Shown one piece after another: positions 1 through 8,728 of a DNA stretch of 64,000 nt (position 1 is its first letter; every line of letters begins with the position of its first letter). The notes under the pieces are model-generated. The model was not told the origin of the DNA. It did no database searches and worked only from the letters and a program-made list of their open reading frames with translations. The DNA comes from Pseudolabrys sp. GTDB lineage: Bacteria; Pseudomonadota; Alphaproteobacteria; Rhizobiales; Xanthobacteraceae. Both the position numbers and the translations under genes were made by a program. The DNA is taken from positions 1 to 64,000 of the forward strand of contig JAICMO010000001.1 in the NCBI GenBank assembly GCA_025929185.1. The letters run 5' to 3'.

Positions 1-349
1 CAAATCAACCCGTGACTCTACCCATCCCTGGATGAAAGAAGGGGCTCAGGTCATGTTTATTCAGTCTCGTGCCTGCCAAAACATTCAAGTTTTTGAATTT
101 CTTTGTAAAATTTTCGGTTCACAGGGAATTGCGAACGGCGCCAACGGTTTCCAGATTCTGCCGGCAGTCTTTGGCGTTTTGCTAAGAAATTCCGCTTTTC
201 GAGTTGAGAAGAGCAGACTGGTTGGATTGAGCCCCGCGTGTCGAGTTGCAATCCGGTATCGGTCTGACTCATTACATAGACTGCGGACAGGCCGGCCTGG
301 TGTACGCGCAGCTGTTCTTCTGAAGATCCAGGCAAGATGGAGTTAGTTA
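1..349. other. No recognisable gene upstream of the first CDS
   Basis: Open frames exist on both strands here (about 100-114 codons). Neither shows a family motif or a convincing ribosome binding site, and the minus-strand one runs into the start of the next gene. The stretch may hold the promoter of the NAD(P)-binding protein that follows, but no -35/-10 pair could be picked out. Confidence 0.4.
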
Positions 350-967
350 ATGCAAGTGGCAATTGTCGGTAAAGGAAATGTCGGAAAAGCGCTGGCGCCA
401 AATATAGCCGCAGTCGGGCATAGCGTCGTCTATGGCGTCCGAGAACCGCAAGACCCGAAATATGCGTCGGACGATGGCATCCCGCTCAAGACTGTCCGCG
501 AGGCAGTTTCGAACGCCGACATCATTATTCTCGCAATCAACTGGGCCGCGGTCGACAACGTGCTCGCCGAATGTGGCGACATGGCAGGCAAGGTGCTGAT
601 CGACTGCATCAATCCGTACGATTTCCGAAATAACCTCGCGCCGCTCGTGCTGGCCGATCAGTCGGCCGCGAAGATCATCGCCGGTAAAACGGCAGCTAAA
701 GTCGTGAAGGCGTTCAATCAGGTCGGCGCGGCGGTCATGGCGGACGCCCGCAATCGCAAATCCAGGCCGCTCCAATTCATTGCATCCGATGACGAAGATG
801 CGAAGAAAAGTATTATCAAATTGGCAAACGACATTGGTTTCGATGCGCGAGACGGTGGCAGCCTCGACTATGCGCGAGAGTTGGAAGGAATGGCGCGGCT
901 GTGGATCGCACAGGCCTTTTGGCGCGGGATGGCGCCTACGACAGGCTGGTTGCTGGTCGCGGACTAG
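350..967 (+). CDS. NAD(P)-binding protein, F420-dependent NADP reductase-like
   Basis: A 205-residue protein made almost only of a Rossmann fold. It opens with the dinucleotide-binding loop GKGNVG (residues 7-12) directly after the first beta strand, as in the NADPH:F420 oxidoreductase/6-phosphogluconate-type NAD_bind families. A second strand-turn (VKAFNQVG, mid-protein) is typical of F420-dependent NADP reductase-like proteins. Its reaction is unknown: many organisms with this family make no F420, and the members then act as generic NAD(P)H oxidoreductases. It stands alone, with about 180 bp before the next gene. The ATG at the listed start lies directly before the first strand. Fold assignment is good; substrate is not known. 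Confidence 0.75.
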   Translation: MQVAIVGKGNVGKALAPNIAAVGHSVVYGVREPQDPKYASDDGIPLKTVREAVSNADIIILAINWAAVDNVLAECGDMAGKVLIDCINPYDFRNNLAPLVLADQSAAKIIAGKTAAKVVKAFNQVGAAVMADARNRKSRPLQFIASDDEDAKKSIIKLANDIGFDARDGGSLDYARELEGMARLWIAQAFWRGMAPTTGWLLVAD

Positions 968-1148
968 GTCACTCTTTATCGTTCTCATGCGGAAACAGGC
1001 AGGCTAACCCGTCTCGTCGACCATGATTTTTGCAATGGCTCCGACATATTGCGAAAATTGCGTCAGTGCCGTGAACGCTTTGTAAACCAGGTTATTTAAC
1101 AGCAAATTCCGCCGTTGCCGGTAAGCTTCTGTAATCAAGGAGCGTCAA

Positions 1149-3632
1149 ATGCCGGTCACGCGCGGCCAAAGAATTCAACGAGAAGACGACGAGTTAGACA
1201 TACTTCTCTCGCTGCATGCCATTGCGCTGGACGGCATGACCGACGGAATTTGCGTGCTCGACAGCGAACTCAGAATCGTACTTTTTAATTCTCGGCTGCT
1301 CGAAATTACCGGCTCGCAACCGAATTCGGTTAAGACCGGAACCTCATTGCGTGGCATACTCGAAGAGCTGAGATCGGATCAATCTGATTCATTTTCTTCG
1401 GCCGCACAAATGTGGCGGCACCTGCAAGAGGCCCTTCGGCAAAGAAAAACCTTTGAAGTCGATCGACGCAACGCGACCGGCGCTATGATTCGCATCCAGT
1501 GGCGGCCGGTCGCCGGCGACGGTTGGGTATCAACCTGGCGCCCGATTTCGGGAGAGTATTTGCAACACGACTTGGAGGCACAATTCAGCCGTCTAAGGGA
1601 AGCGTTCGCAAACAGCACGCGCGGCGCCTGCCTCTATGATGCACAGAAACGCCTGGCTGCATACAACGATCAGTATCTCAAGATATACGGATTCGAACGA
1701 GGCGACGTCAAATTGGGTATGTCCTACAAGGATATCCTCGCCCTCGCGATAAGGCGCGGGATTTACGCGGATGTGACCCCAGAGGATCTGCTCCAAAGTC
1801 GCGACGCATTATTCACGACGGAGCCCGCGACGCGAAGCATCAACTTGACCGACGGCCGCGTTGTCCAACTCACGGTTCATCCAATCGGCGAGGACGGATG
1901 GGCGTGCGATTACGAGGACATCACAATACGCGTGCGTCACGAGCGGGAATTGCAGGAGCACAATCAACTGCTCGACGCGGTGCTGTCGCACATGACTCAC
2001 GGATTGTGCGCATATGATCAAAATCTCCGTGTTATCGCCGTTAATCGGCGTTACCTCGAAATTTATGGATTGACCGAGGCCGAAGCGCGTCCAGGCACCT
2101 CATTGCTCGATTTGATGGCGGGAAGCATTGCCCATGGAGTTCACCGCCCCGGCATAACCGCGGAAGAAATGTTCCTGGATTTCAAGGCTCGCTTAATCGA
2201 GAACAAGGAGCCGGTTCTTCACCGCACGTTGGCGAACGGCCGGATTATAGCCGTTCGCCATCAGCCCATGGCAAACGGGGGCTGGGTTGGCACGTATGAA
2301 GACGTTACCGAACGTGCGCAGGCTGAAGAAAACATTTCGCGTATGGCGCGGCATGACGCGCTGACCGGACTGCCAAATCGCGTTCTGTTCCGTGAGCAGA
2401 TGTCCGAGGGCTTGGCTCGGGTGGAAAGCTACAACGGCACGATGGCAGTCATGTACCTCGATCTCGACAATTTCAAGACGATCAACGATTCGCTGGGACA
2501 TCCGACGGGCGACAAGCTTTTGCAGGAGGTGGCGTCCCGACTCGGCGCCGCGGTTGGCAGGGGAGATACGATTGCGCGGCTCGGCGGCGATGAGTTCGCC
2601 ATTTTGCATCCTGTCGAGGATGACAACGATATCGATCTCCTCGCGCGGCGGCTGATCAATTCGGTTTCGGATCCCATTCTTGTTGACGATCACGAGCTGA
2701 ATACCAGCATCAGTATCGGGATTGCCATCGCCCCGGACCACGGGAATTCGAGCAATCAGCTGATGAAGTCCGCCGATCTCGCGCTCTATCGCGCGAAGGC
2801 GCAGGGTCGCAACAATTATAAATTCTTTGAGCCGGCCATGGACGTCCAATTACAAGCGCGTCGGGCCCTCGAAACCGATTTGCGCCGCGCTCTTTCTGCC
2901 GGAGAGTTTCATCTGGTCTATCAGCCGCAGATCAGCCTCGCTACAAACAAACCGGTCGCAATTGAGGCTCTGCTGCGTTGGAATCATCCCGAACGAGGAC
3001 TGGTGGAGCCTGCAGAATTTATTCCGGTGGCGGAAGAAACCGGCTTGATCGTGCCGCTCGGCCAGTGGGCGCTTCGGCAGGCTTGTTCTGACGCCGCGCG
3101 GTGGCCATCCGGCATCAGGGTAGCGGTCAATCTGTCGCCGGCGCAATTCCGCCCCCGTGGGCTCGTGTCGATGGTTACGCAAATCTTGGCGGCGACAGGC
3201 TTGCCGGCCCACCGGCTTGAATTGGAGATAACCGAAGCATTGCTCATGCAGCAGGACGAAAGCAGCGTGAACGCGCTGCATCAGCTTCGTGCGCTTGGTC
3301 TGCGGATTGCAATGGATGACTTCGGAACGGGCTATTCATCGCTGAGCTACTTGCGAAGCTTTCCCTTCGACAAGATCAAGATCGACCAATCATTTGTTGC
3401 CGGCGGCAGCAAGCGGCTGCAGAGCGAAGCAATTGTCCGCGCTGTCGCGGAGCTTGGGTTGAGCCTTGGAATTGAAACGACCGCTGAGGGAATCGAAACG
3501 GACGAGCAACTAGACCTCGTGCGTCGCGCAGGATGCGCCAACTGGCAGGGATATCTCGCGGGACAGCCCTGCGGAGAATCGGAGATTGTCAAAGTGATCA
3601 CGCGGTTGAGCCGGAATGCGGCCGCCGCCTAG
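1149..3632 (+). CDS. PAS-PAS-PAS-GGDEF-EAL cyclic-di-GMP signalling protein
   Basis: An 827-residue soluble protein. Three PAS-like sensor modules (about residues 20-130, 150-260 and 270-390), each with the FNSRLLEI/YNDQYLKI/VNRRYLEI-type motif, precede a diguanylate cyclase domain with intact GGDEF at 479-483 and a phosphodiesterase domain with EAL at 606-608. The EAL domain keeps DDFGTGYSS (from 723), KIDQSF and AEGIET, so hydrolysis of c-di-GMP looks possible. The allosteric RxxD I-site before GGDEF is not kept: the residues there read GRGD. There is no membrane segment, so it is probably cytoplasmic and senses a ligand or redox state through PAS. An AGGAG-like site precedes the ATG. Whether cyclase or phosphodiesterase activity dominates cannot be told from sequence. 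Confidence 0.93.
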   Translation: MPVTRGQRIQREDDELDILLSLHAIALDGMTDGICVLDSELRIVLFNSRLLEITGSQPNSVKTGTSLRGILEELRSDQSDSFSSAAQMWRHLQEALRQRKTFEVDRRNATGAMIRIQWRPVAGDGWVSTWRPISGEYLQHDLEAQFSRLREAFANSTRGACLYDAQKRLAAYNDQYLKIYGFERGDVKLGMSYKDILALAIRRGIYADVTPEDLLQSRDALFTTEPATRSINLTDGRVVQLTVHPIGEDGWACDYEDITIRVRHERELQEHNQLLDAVLSHMTHGLCAYDQNLRVIAVNRRYLEIYGLTEAEARPGTSLLDLMAGSIAHGVHRPGITAEEMFLDFKARLIENKEPVLHRTLANGRIIAVRHQPMANGGWVGTYEDVTERAQAEENISRMARHDALTGLPNRVLFREQMSEGLARVESYNGTMAVMYLDLDNFKTINDSLGHPTGDKLLQEVASRLGAAVGRGDTIARLGGDEFAILHPVEDDNDIDLLARRLINSVSDPILVDDHELNTSISIGIAIAPDHGNSSNQLMKSADLALYRAKAQGRNNYKFFEPAMDVQLQARRALETDLRRALSAGEFHLVYQPQISLATNKPVAIEALLRWNHPERGLVEPAEFIPVAEETGLIVPLGQWALRQACSDAARWPSGIRVAVNLSPAQFRPRGLVSMVTQILAATGLPAHRLELEITEALLMQQDESSVNALHQLRALGLRIAMDDFGTGYSSLSYLRSFPFDKIKIDQSFVAGGSKRLQSEAIVRAVAELGLSLGIETTAEGIETDEQLDLVRRAGCANWQGYLAGQPCGESEIVKVITRLSRNAAAA

Positions 3633-3788
3633 GGCATGATTGCTTTGGATTGAATCGTCTCAATGTCTTCGGCGTCACCCGCGGGCTTGACCCGCGGATC
3701 CATCTCCTTCGTAAAGATGGATTGCCGGATCAAGTCCGGCAATGACGCTGCGGCGAGCGGCGCTTCCGTTGTAAGCGATCATGCTCTA
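3630..3788. repeat. Composite REP/MITE-like nested palindromic element
   Basis: Outer 16-nt inverted repeats lie at 3630-3645 and 3773-3788 (14 of 16 positions match by eye). The left one begins on the TAG stop codon of the preceding gene. Inside them is a second imperfect inverted repeat at 3674-3746. Each of its arms is itself palindromic: CCGCGGGCTTGACCCGCGG on the left, TTGCCGGATCAAGTCCGGCAA on the right in shortened form. The GTCA...CTTGA...TGAC layout resembles intergenic REP elements of Bradyrhizobium and relatives. It could also act as a bidirectional transcription barrier between two convergent genes. Confidence 0.75.
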
Positions 3789-3825
3789 GGGCAGTGTTTG
3801 CTTAAGCCGCAAGCAGAGCCTGCCG

Positions 3826-5736
3826 CTAATCTTCCAGATTGGGCTTGGCCATATCCTCAGCCAGAACCCGTCCCGCCTTTTTGCTTACGATATAATCTTC
3901 CAAGGCCAGCAGATCGATATTGGTTGAAAGAAAACATCGGATTGCATCCTCGGGGGTGCATACGATGGGCTCGCCGCGCACGTTGAATGACGTATTCAAC
4001 ACCACCGGAATTCCTGTCCGGCTGCCGAAAGCGGCAATGACCTTCCAGAACGAACCGTTGATGTGGCGTTCGACCGTCTGAATGCGCGCGGATCCATCGA
4101 AGTGAACGACGGCCTTGACCTTCTCGCGCCCGGCAGCACGAGCGGGCACGACAAATTCCATGAAATTCGAACGGCCGACGCCGTCCATATCGAAATATTC
4201 ATCCGCAATCTCGGCAAGCGCGGCGGGGGCGAATGGCCTGAACTCCTCGCGAAGCTTCACGCGCTGGTTGACGATCTCGCGCATGTCGGCGCTACGCGGA
4301 TCCGCCAGAATGCTGCGATTTCCGAGCGCTCGCGGCCCGAACTCCATTCGGCCGCGAAACCATCCAACGACCTTACCTTCGATCAATGCGTCTGCAACGA
4401 CTTCCTCGATATGATCCGCTCGATGGAAATTCAGCTTTTCCGCGTTCGTTTGAAGGGCTTCGAGGACCCGTTCATTGTCATAAGCGGGGCCCAAACTCAT
4501 CGACGCCACGGCTTTATGTAGCGGAGGGCGCTTCAAAACATGATGATACACATATTGCGCGGCGCCGACGCTCGCTCCGTCGTCGCCGGAGGCAGGAAAG
4601 ACGTACGTTTGCTTGAACATGCCGGAGCGGGCGAGCTTGCCCGTCATGACGACATTGAGGGCGACGCCTCCCGAGAGGCAAATTCGATCGACATCATGGT
4701 TTTTCTTTAGCTGTTCCAGCCTGCAAAAGACTGCTTCTTCAAGTCCGGCCTGCAACGCAGCTGCAATGTCCATTTCGCGCTGCGTAACGGCTTCGGCATA
4801 TCCTCGCGGCGGTCCGAACAAGCTTTTTACATGCTCGCCGAAATCGTCCCGTAACAAGACCGTCGTTCTGCACGATCCATCGGCTGCTGTTTCGAGCAAT
4901 CCGTCGATCTCTTTCCGGTAGGTCTTCGGATTGCCGTAAGACGCGAGCCCCATGACCTTGTACTCGCCGTCTAAGGGCCTGAAACCCAAAAAGGCGGTCA
5001 TCATCATGTACAACACGCCCAGCGAGCCCGGCAGCATGGTTTCTTCTACGAGCTCGATGCCGCCGGCCGTCCCAATCGCGAAAATCGAGCTCGACTTTTC
5101 GCCGAATCCGTCAATGGTGAAGATGCCGGCCTCCGGATATCCGGAAGAATAAAATGCTGAAGCGGCATGCGAGAGGTGATGCGGAACGAAATGGATCGTC
5201 GGCTTTTGCTTGCGCTCTCCGAACAGTTCATCGATTTCCGCTAAAATGCTCTCATTCGATACGGTGCCGTTGTAGACAGCGCGGTAGCCGGAAATCACCC
5301 GATCTTTGATTTTGCTCGACAGATAAGGCTCAACCGCTTGTATCCTTTGCGCCAGAGCCGCATCGTTGAAATCGCAATAAAAGGCGAGGTGATCGACATC
5401 CTCGATGCCGGCGCCGTTTTGCGAAAGACAAAATTCAACCGACCGGCGCGGAGGTAATATTTTGCCCCCCGCGGCCGTCGAATGCTTGAAACGGTTGAAA
5501 CGCTCCTCAGCAGCTGCCGCGGTTAATTGACCGTCGCGCAAGACGGCGGCCGCGCTATCGTGGCCGACCCCGTCAAGCGGGAAAAGGTTAAGCGGCAAGT
5601 CTTCGACATCCTCTCCAAACGAGGTAATCGAGTCGAAAATAAGGGGATGAGATTGTGAATGGCGGAGCCGCGACTGCAGTTTGTGGCCCGATTTCCATCC
5701 GTGCCTTTGGTGGCCAGCATAGCCTAGGATGAGCAT
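3826..5736 (-). CDS. O-carbamoyltransferase, NodU/TobZ/CmcH family
   Basis: A 636-residue protein of the carbamoyltransferase family. Such enzymes make carbamoyl-adenylate from carbamoyl phosphate and ATP and move the carbamoyl group to a hydroxyl, for example on Nod factors or tobramycin. Family motifs seen are GHDSAAAV (58-65), EERF (77-80), the metal-binding HHLSHA (186-191), IDGFGEKSSS (208-217), LSGGVALN, and the C-terminal-domain block FGPRALGNRSI near residue 470. An extra polar stretch of about 45 residues (8-55) separates strand 1 from the GHD motif, which in NodU-like proteins follow closely. The ATG is preceded by GAGGT at good spacing. The gene is divergent from the EamA-FkbH-ACP genes, suggesting a shared product. 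The substrate is unknown; a lipid, glycan or ACP-bound glyceryl product is possible. Confidence 0.9.
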   Translation of the reverse strand: MLILGYAGHQRHGWKSGHKLQSRLRHSQSHPLIFDSITSFGEDVEDLPLNLFPLDGVGHDSAAAVLRDGQLTAAAAEERFNRFKHSTAAGGKILPPRRSVEFCLSQNGAGIEDVDHLAFYCDFNDAALAQRIQAVEPYLSSKIKDRVISGYRAVYNGTVSNESILAEIDELFGERKQKPTIHFVPHHLSHAASAFYSSGYPEAGIFTIDGFGEKSSSIFAIGTAGGIELVEETMLPGSLGVLYMMMTAFLGFRPLDGEYKVMGLASYGNPKTYRKEIDGLLETAADGSCRTTVLLRDDFGEHVKSLFGPPRGYAEAVTQREMDIAAALQAGLEEAVFCRLEQLKKNHDVDRICLSGGVALNVVMTGKLARSGMFKQTYVFPASGDDGASVGAAQYVYHHVLKRPPLHKAVASMSLGPAYDNERVLEALQTNAEKLNFHRADHIEEVVADALIEGKVVGWFRGRMEFGPRALGNRSILADPRSADMREIVNQRVKLREEFRPFAPAALAEIADEYFDMDGVGRSNFMEFVVPARAAGREKVKAVVHFDGSARIQTVERHINGSFWKVIAAFGSRTGIPVVLNTSFNVRGEPIVCTPEDAIRCFLSTNIDLLALEDYIVSKKAGRVLAEDMAKPNLED

Positions 5737-5922
5737 ATCACCTCAACAAGAGACGTTATTGCCGATTGCAAAATGTAATGCTGTTTACCAATCGGAGCAT
5801 TTTATCGACTTGTCATCTTTAATTCGGTACAGGGGATGGGTTAAAATTTTACATTAACGGATGGGGCCTGCCGGCCCTCTTAAGGTTTTCGGGCCGCCGA
5901 ACCGCAAGCGGGGATCCCATCT
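5737..5922. promoter_or_regulatory. AT-rich divergent intergenic region
   Basis: This 186-bp stretch separates the carbamoyltransferase from the EamA-FkbH-ACP genes and is clearly more AT-rich than its surroundings (for example 5830-5860). It should hold promoters for both directions and perhaps a shared operator. I could not define a convincing sigma-70 hexamer pair or a dyad. Confidence 0.5.
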
Positions 5923-6897
5923 ATGGGTAATGGGGGCAGTAACGCCGGGGGGATGGACGGCGCAGAGAACAGTCTACTGCTGCCTATTCTGAGTTCGGCC
6001 ACGGCCAGCGTCATCACCGGCACCGCGCTAGCCACGACCCGGTACGTCGTATCGCAGACGGACGGCTTGTCGGTCGCGATGCTGCGCTATGCCTTGGCTG
6101 CCGCGTGCTTGTTGGCGTTGTCGCTGGCCTTTTACCGGGTTCATGTGGCGAAGAAAGATTTCGTTATCATCGCTATTTTCGGGGTGCTCTACTTTTGCAT
6201 TTTCCCATGGTGCATCAGCGTGGCAATGCAGTTTGTCACCGCATCCAGCGGCGCGATCGTGCTGACCTGTACACCGGCGATAACCCTCGTTCTAGCGACG
6301 CTGCAAGGCAGCGAGAATTGGTCGAAACGAAAGGTCCTCGGAGTTCTCTTGGCGATTTTCGGGGCCGCGGTTGCGGTCGGCCACGGGGCGGCCGATTTCA
6401 ATGGAGTCGGCTGGTTCGGCTACGCGCTGATGATCTTTGCGACACTCTGCGGCGCCGTCTATGCGGTATTCTCAAAGCCTTATCTCGCCAAATACCCGCC
6501 TGTTCTGGTCACCGCGATCGCGATGGTGGCGGGGGCGACGGCGCTTTTCGCGTCGTGGCTGGTCTTGGATTTTCCGACAGGGATGCCTCACTTGACGCCT
6601 CTAGGGTGGCTCGGGATTCTTTATATCGGCGTCGGGGGCGGTGCTTTGTCTTTCTTCCTTTACGCCTGGTCGCTCGGCCGCACCGCCCCGACCGCGACCA
6701 TGATATCTCTGCCGCTCAACCCGATTGCCGCAATTCTCGCCGGCGCAGTGGCTCTGAACGAGCATATTACGCCGGCGCTTTTCATCGGATTTTGCTTCGT
6801 CGTCTCGGGTATGTATCTCGTGGTCAGCCGCAAAGATGGCGGTGGAATGAAAGCCACCGAGGCTAAGGAGAGGATTCATGAAATTCCTCTTGCTTAG
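5923..6897 (+). CDS. EamA/DMT-family transporter
   Basis: A 324-residue inner-membrane protein with about ten hydrophobic helices in two EamA repeats, as in RhaT/YdcZ-type drug/metabolite transporters. The second half shows the usual pattern (YIGVGGGALSFFLYAW, then the MISLPLNPIAAILAGA helix, then ALFIGFCFVVSGMYLVV). Direction and substrate cannot be read from sequence; many family members are exporters. It overlaps the next gene (FkbH-like) by 20 nt, so the two are translationally coupled. The transporter may therefore export the product of that enzyme set. An alternative start lies ten codons downstream at 5953. Confidence 0.87.
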   Translation: MGNGGSNAGGMDGAENSLLLPILSSATASVITGTALATTRYVVSQTDGLSVAMLRYALAAACLLALSLAFYRVHVAKKDFVIIAIFGVLYFCIFPWCISVAMQFVTASSGAIVLTCTPAITLVLATLQGSENWSKRKVLGVLLAIFGAAVAVGHGAADFNGVGWFGYALMIFATLCGAVYAVFSKPYLAKYPPVLVTAIAMVAGATALFASWLVLDFPTGMPHLTPLGWLGILYIGVGGGALSFFLYAWSLGRTAPTATMISLPLNPIAAILAGAVALNEHITPALFIGFCFVVSGMYLVVSRKDGGGMKATEAKERIHEIPLA

Positions 6898-8488
6898 CAA
6901 CGTCAACGTACAACCGCTCGTGTCGGCGCTTAAGCCGTTCGAAGTTGTTCCGGGGGCTTACAACAGCATGCTCTCGGAGCTTTCGATTGCAAATTCGCGC
7001 GCCTCAGCAAGCGAGATCAGCCACGTTATCTCCGTCTTCGATAGCGATAGCCTGATGGGAGATGCTTTTTACGGCGGCGGGAAGCCAGGCCAGTGCGACA
7101 CGTTTCTCGACGCGCTTGAGCAATTTTGCTCCCGGCACCCCGAAAAGATCGTTGTCGCAAACTCGTTTTGCCTGAGTTCGTCTCGTTGGCTCAGCTTTGC
7201 GGATCTGACTCACGCCGATTCGATCAAGTGCCTCGAGGCATCGCTCAATCAGCGGCTGATCGCGATCGCAAAGGAGCATTCGAATCTGGTTGTTTTCGAC
7301 ATGGAGCTTCTGTTTCGCCGCCATGGCGAAGATGCGCTGATATCGAACGCGATGTGGTATGCAGGCCGCATAAGATACACCGCACGCATGTTCGAGTTGC
7401 TTTCCGCCTCGATTCGCGGCGCGCTTGCGGCGCACGCTCAACAGAGTCGAAAAGTGCTCATTCTCGACCTCGACAACACGTTGTGGGGTGGCGTCGTCGG
7501 AGAGCTTGGCTGCCACGGAATAGCGCTGGGCGAGGACGGCACGGCGCGCTGCTATCGCGATTTCCAGCGCTCGCTAAAAGCGCTTCAACGAACCGGCATC
7601 TTGCTTGTCATTGCGAGCAAGAACAACGAGTCCGACGTCGACGAGGTCTTTGAGCGCAACTCGTCGATGCTATTAAAGCGCGAGGACTTTGCCGCCGTTT
7701 GTGCGAATTGGCGTCCCAAAGTGGAGAACATTTCGGAAGTCGCCCAACTGCTAAATCTCGGAACCGAGAGCTTTGTTTTTATCGATGACAATCCGGTAGA
7801 ACGGGAAGCGATCCGCAAATTCATGCCCGAGATTGCGGTGCCCGAATTTCCCGATCGTGTCGAGAATTTGCAAACGTGGTTCGTGCGGGAGGTGGTGCCC
7901 GTCTATTTCGGGAAATATGCAATTACCACCGAGGACAGGGCGAAGACGGAGCAATACCGCGCCAACATGGCTCGGAAAAAACTGGCGCAGAGTTTCGACC
8001 TAGACGGCTATTTGGCCGAGCTCGGCATCGAGTGCGATATTCGCATCGATTCAGGAGCGGACTTGGTTCGCGCCGCTCAGATGACGCAAAAGACGAACCA
8101 GTTCAATCTCACGACGCGGCGCTACACGGTAGCCGACCTTGCGCGTTTTGTTGAAAGTGCCGAGCATGCGGTGTTGATGCTCGACTACCGGGATCGTTTC
8201 GGCGATGAGGGCTCCGTTGGACTTGCGATTCTTGATCTTGGCCAAGGGCAGATCGATACGTTTTTGGCGAGTTGCCGTGTGATTGGTCGCAAAGTTGAGG
8301 ATCACTTGCTGGATAAAGCTATCCAGCTTTGCCGCGGCCGAGGTTTCAGCAGAATTATCGGGGAATACATCCCCTCGCGAAAGAACGAGATTGCCGCCTC
8401 GTTTTATGAAGATCACGGATTCAAGCTGGTGACGAGACATCCGAACGGAAGCATTACGTACGAAAAGGCGATCGATGCAGAATACTAA
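6878..8488 (+). CDS. FkbH-like HAD-IIIC phosphatase/acyl-ACP loading protein
   Basis: A 536-residue protein with the three-part FkbH layout: an N-terminal region (1-185), a HAD-superfamily IIIC phosphatase core and a GNAT-like C-terminal half (about 370-530). The HAD core shows DLDNTLWGG (nucleophile D197, acid D199), S246 in the IASKN motif, K280 and the IDDNP motif (D302/D303). FkbH-type enzymes take 1,3-bisphosphoglycerate, remove a phosphate and load a glyceryl unit onto an acyl carrier protein; an ACP gene follows with a 14-nt overlap. A strong AAGGAGAGG site precedes the ATG. This is a complete family member outside any polyketide synthase context in this window. The glyceryl-ACP activity is inferred. 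Confidence 0.9.
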   Translation: MKFLLLSNVNVQPLVSALKPFEVVPGAYNSMLSELSIANSRASASEISHVISVFDSDSLMGDAFYGGGKPGQCDTFLDALEQFCSRHPEKIVVANSFCLSSSRWLSFADLTHADSIKCLEASLNQRLIAIAKEHSNLVVFDMELLFRRHGEDALISNAMWYAGRIRYTARMFELLSASIRGALAAHAQQSRKVLILDLDNTLWGGVVGELGCHGIALGEDGTARCYRDFQRSLKALQRTGILLVIASKNNESDVDEVFERNSSMLLKREDFAAVCANWRPKVENISEVAQLLNLGTESFVFIDDNPVEREAIRKFMPEIAVPEFPDRVENLQTWFVREVVPVYFGKYAITTEDRAKTEQYRANMARKKLAQSFDLDGYLAELGIECDIRIDSGADLVRAAQMTQKTNQFNLTTRRYTVADLARFVESAEHAVLMLDYRDRFGDEGSVGLAILDLGQGQIDTFLASCRVIGRKVEDHLLDKAIQLCRGRGFSRIIGEYIPSRKNEIAASFYEDHGFKLVTRHPNGSITYEKAIDAEY

Positions 8489-8702
8489 GTTGCAGACGGC
8501 AATTGAGATTGTTGTAAAGGCGCTCGACGTTCCCCCAGATGATATCGGACCTGAGTCCTCGATCGAGAACACTCCGGCTTGGGATTCGATGGGGCACATG
8601 AGCGTGTGCCTGGAGTTTGAGCGGCGCTACGGGAAGGCACTCGCGCTCGAGAACATTATAGCGACGGCGAGCGTTCGCGACCTGGCGGCGATGATTCCTT
8701 GA
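8475..8702 (+). CDS. Acyl carrier protein
   Basis: A 75-residue acyl-carrier-type protein with the phosphopantetheine attachment site in WDSMGHMSV (Ser38), preceded by the acidic helix 1/loop region and followed by a recognition helix (VCLEFERRYG). The WDSxxH variant is common in ACPs paired with FkbH-like proteins rather than in the fatty-acid ACP (usually DSLD). It is translationally coupled to the FkbH-like gene by a 14-nt overlap and is the likely acceptor of its glyceryl group. No ketosynthase, thioesterase or ligase follows; the next gene is on the opposite strand. Confidence 0.9.
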   Translation: MQNTKLQTAIEIVVKALDVPPDDIGPESSIENTPAWDSMGHMSVCLEFERRYGKALALENIIATASVRDLAAMIP

Positions 8703-8728
8703 TGGGAGGCCCGCCGTCCGGGCGACGG

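Noticed and set aside
57-401. 114-codon open frame on the minus strand at the window start
   Set aside because: It overlaps the start of the NAD(P)-binding gene, has no family motif and no good ribosome binding site.
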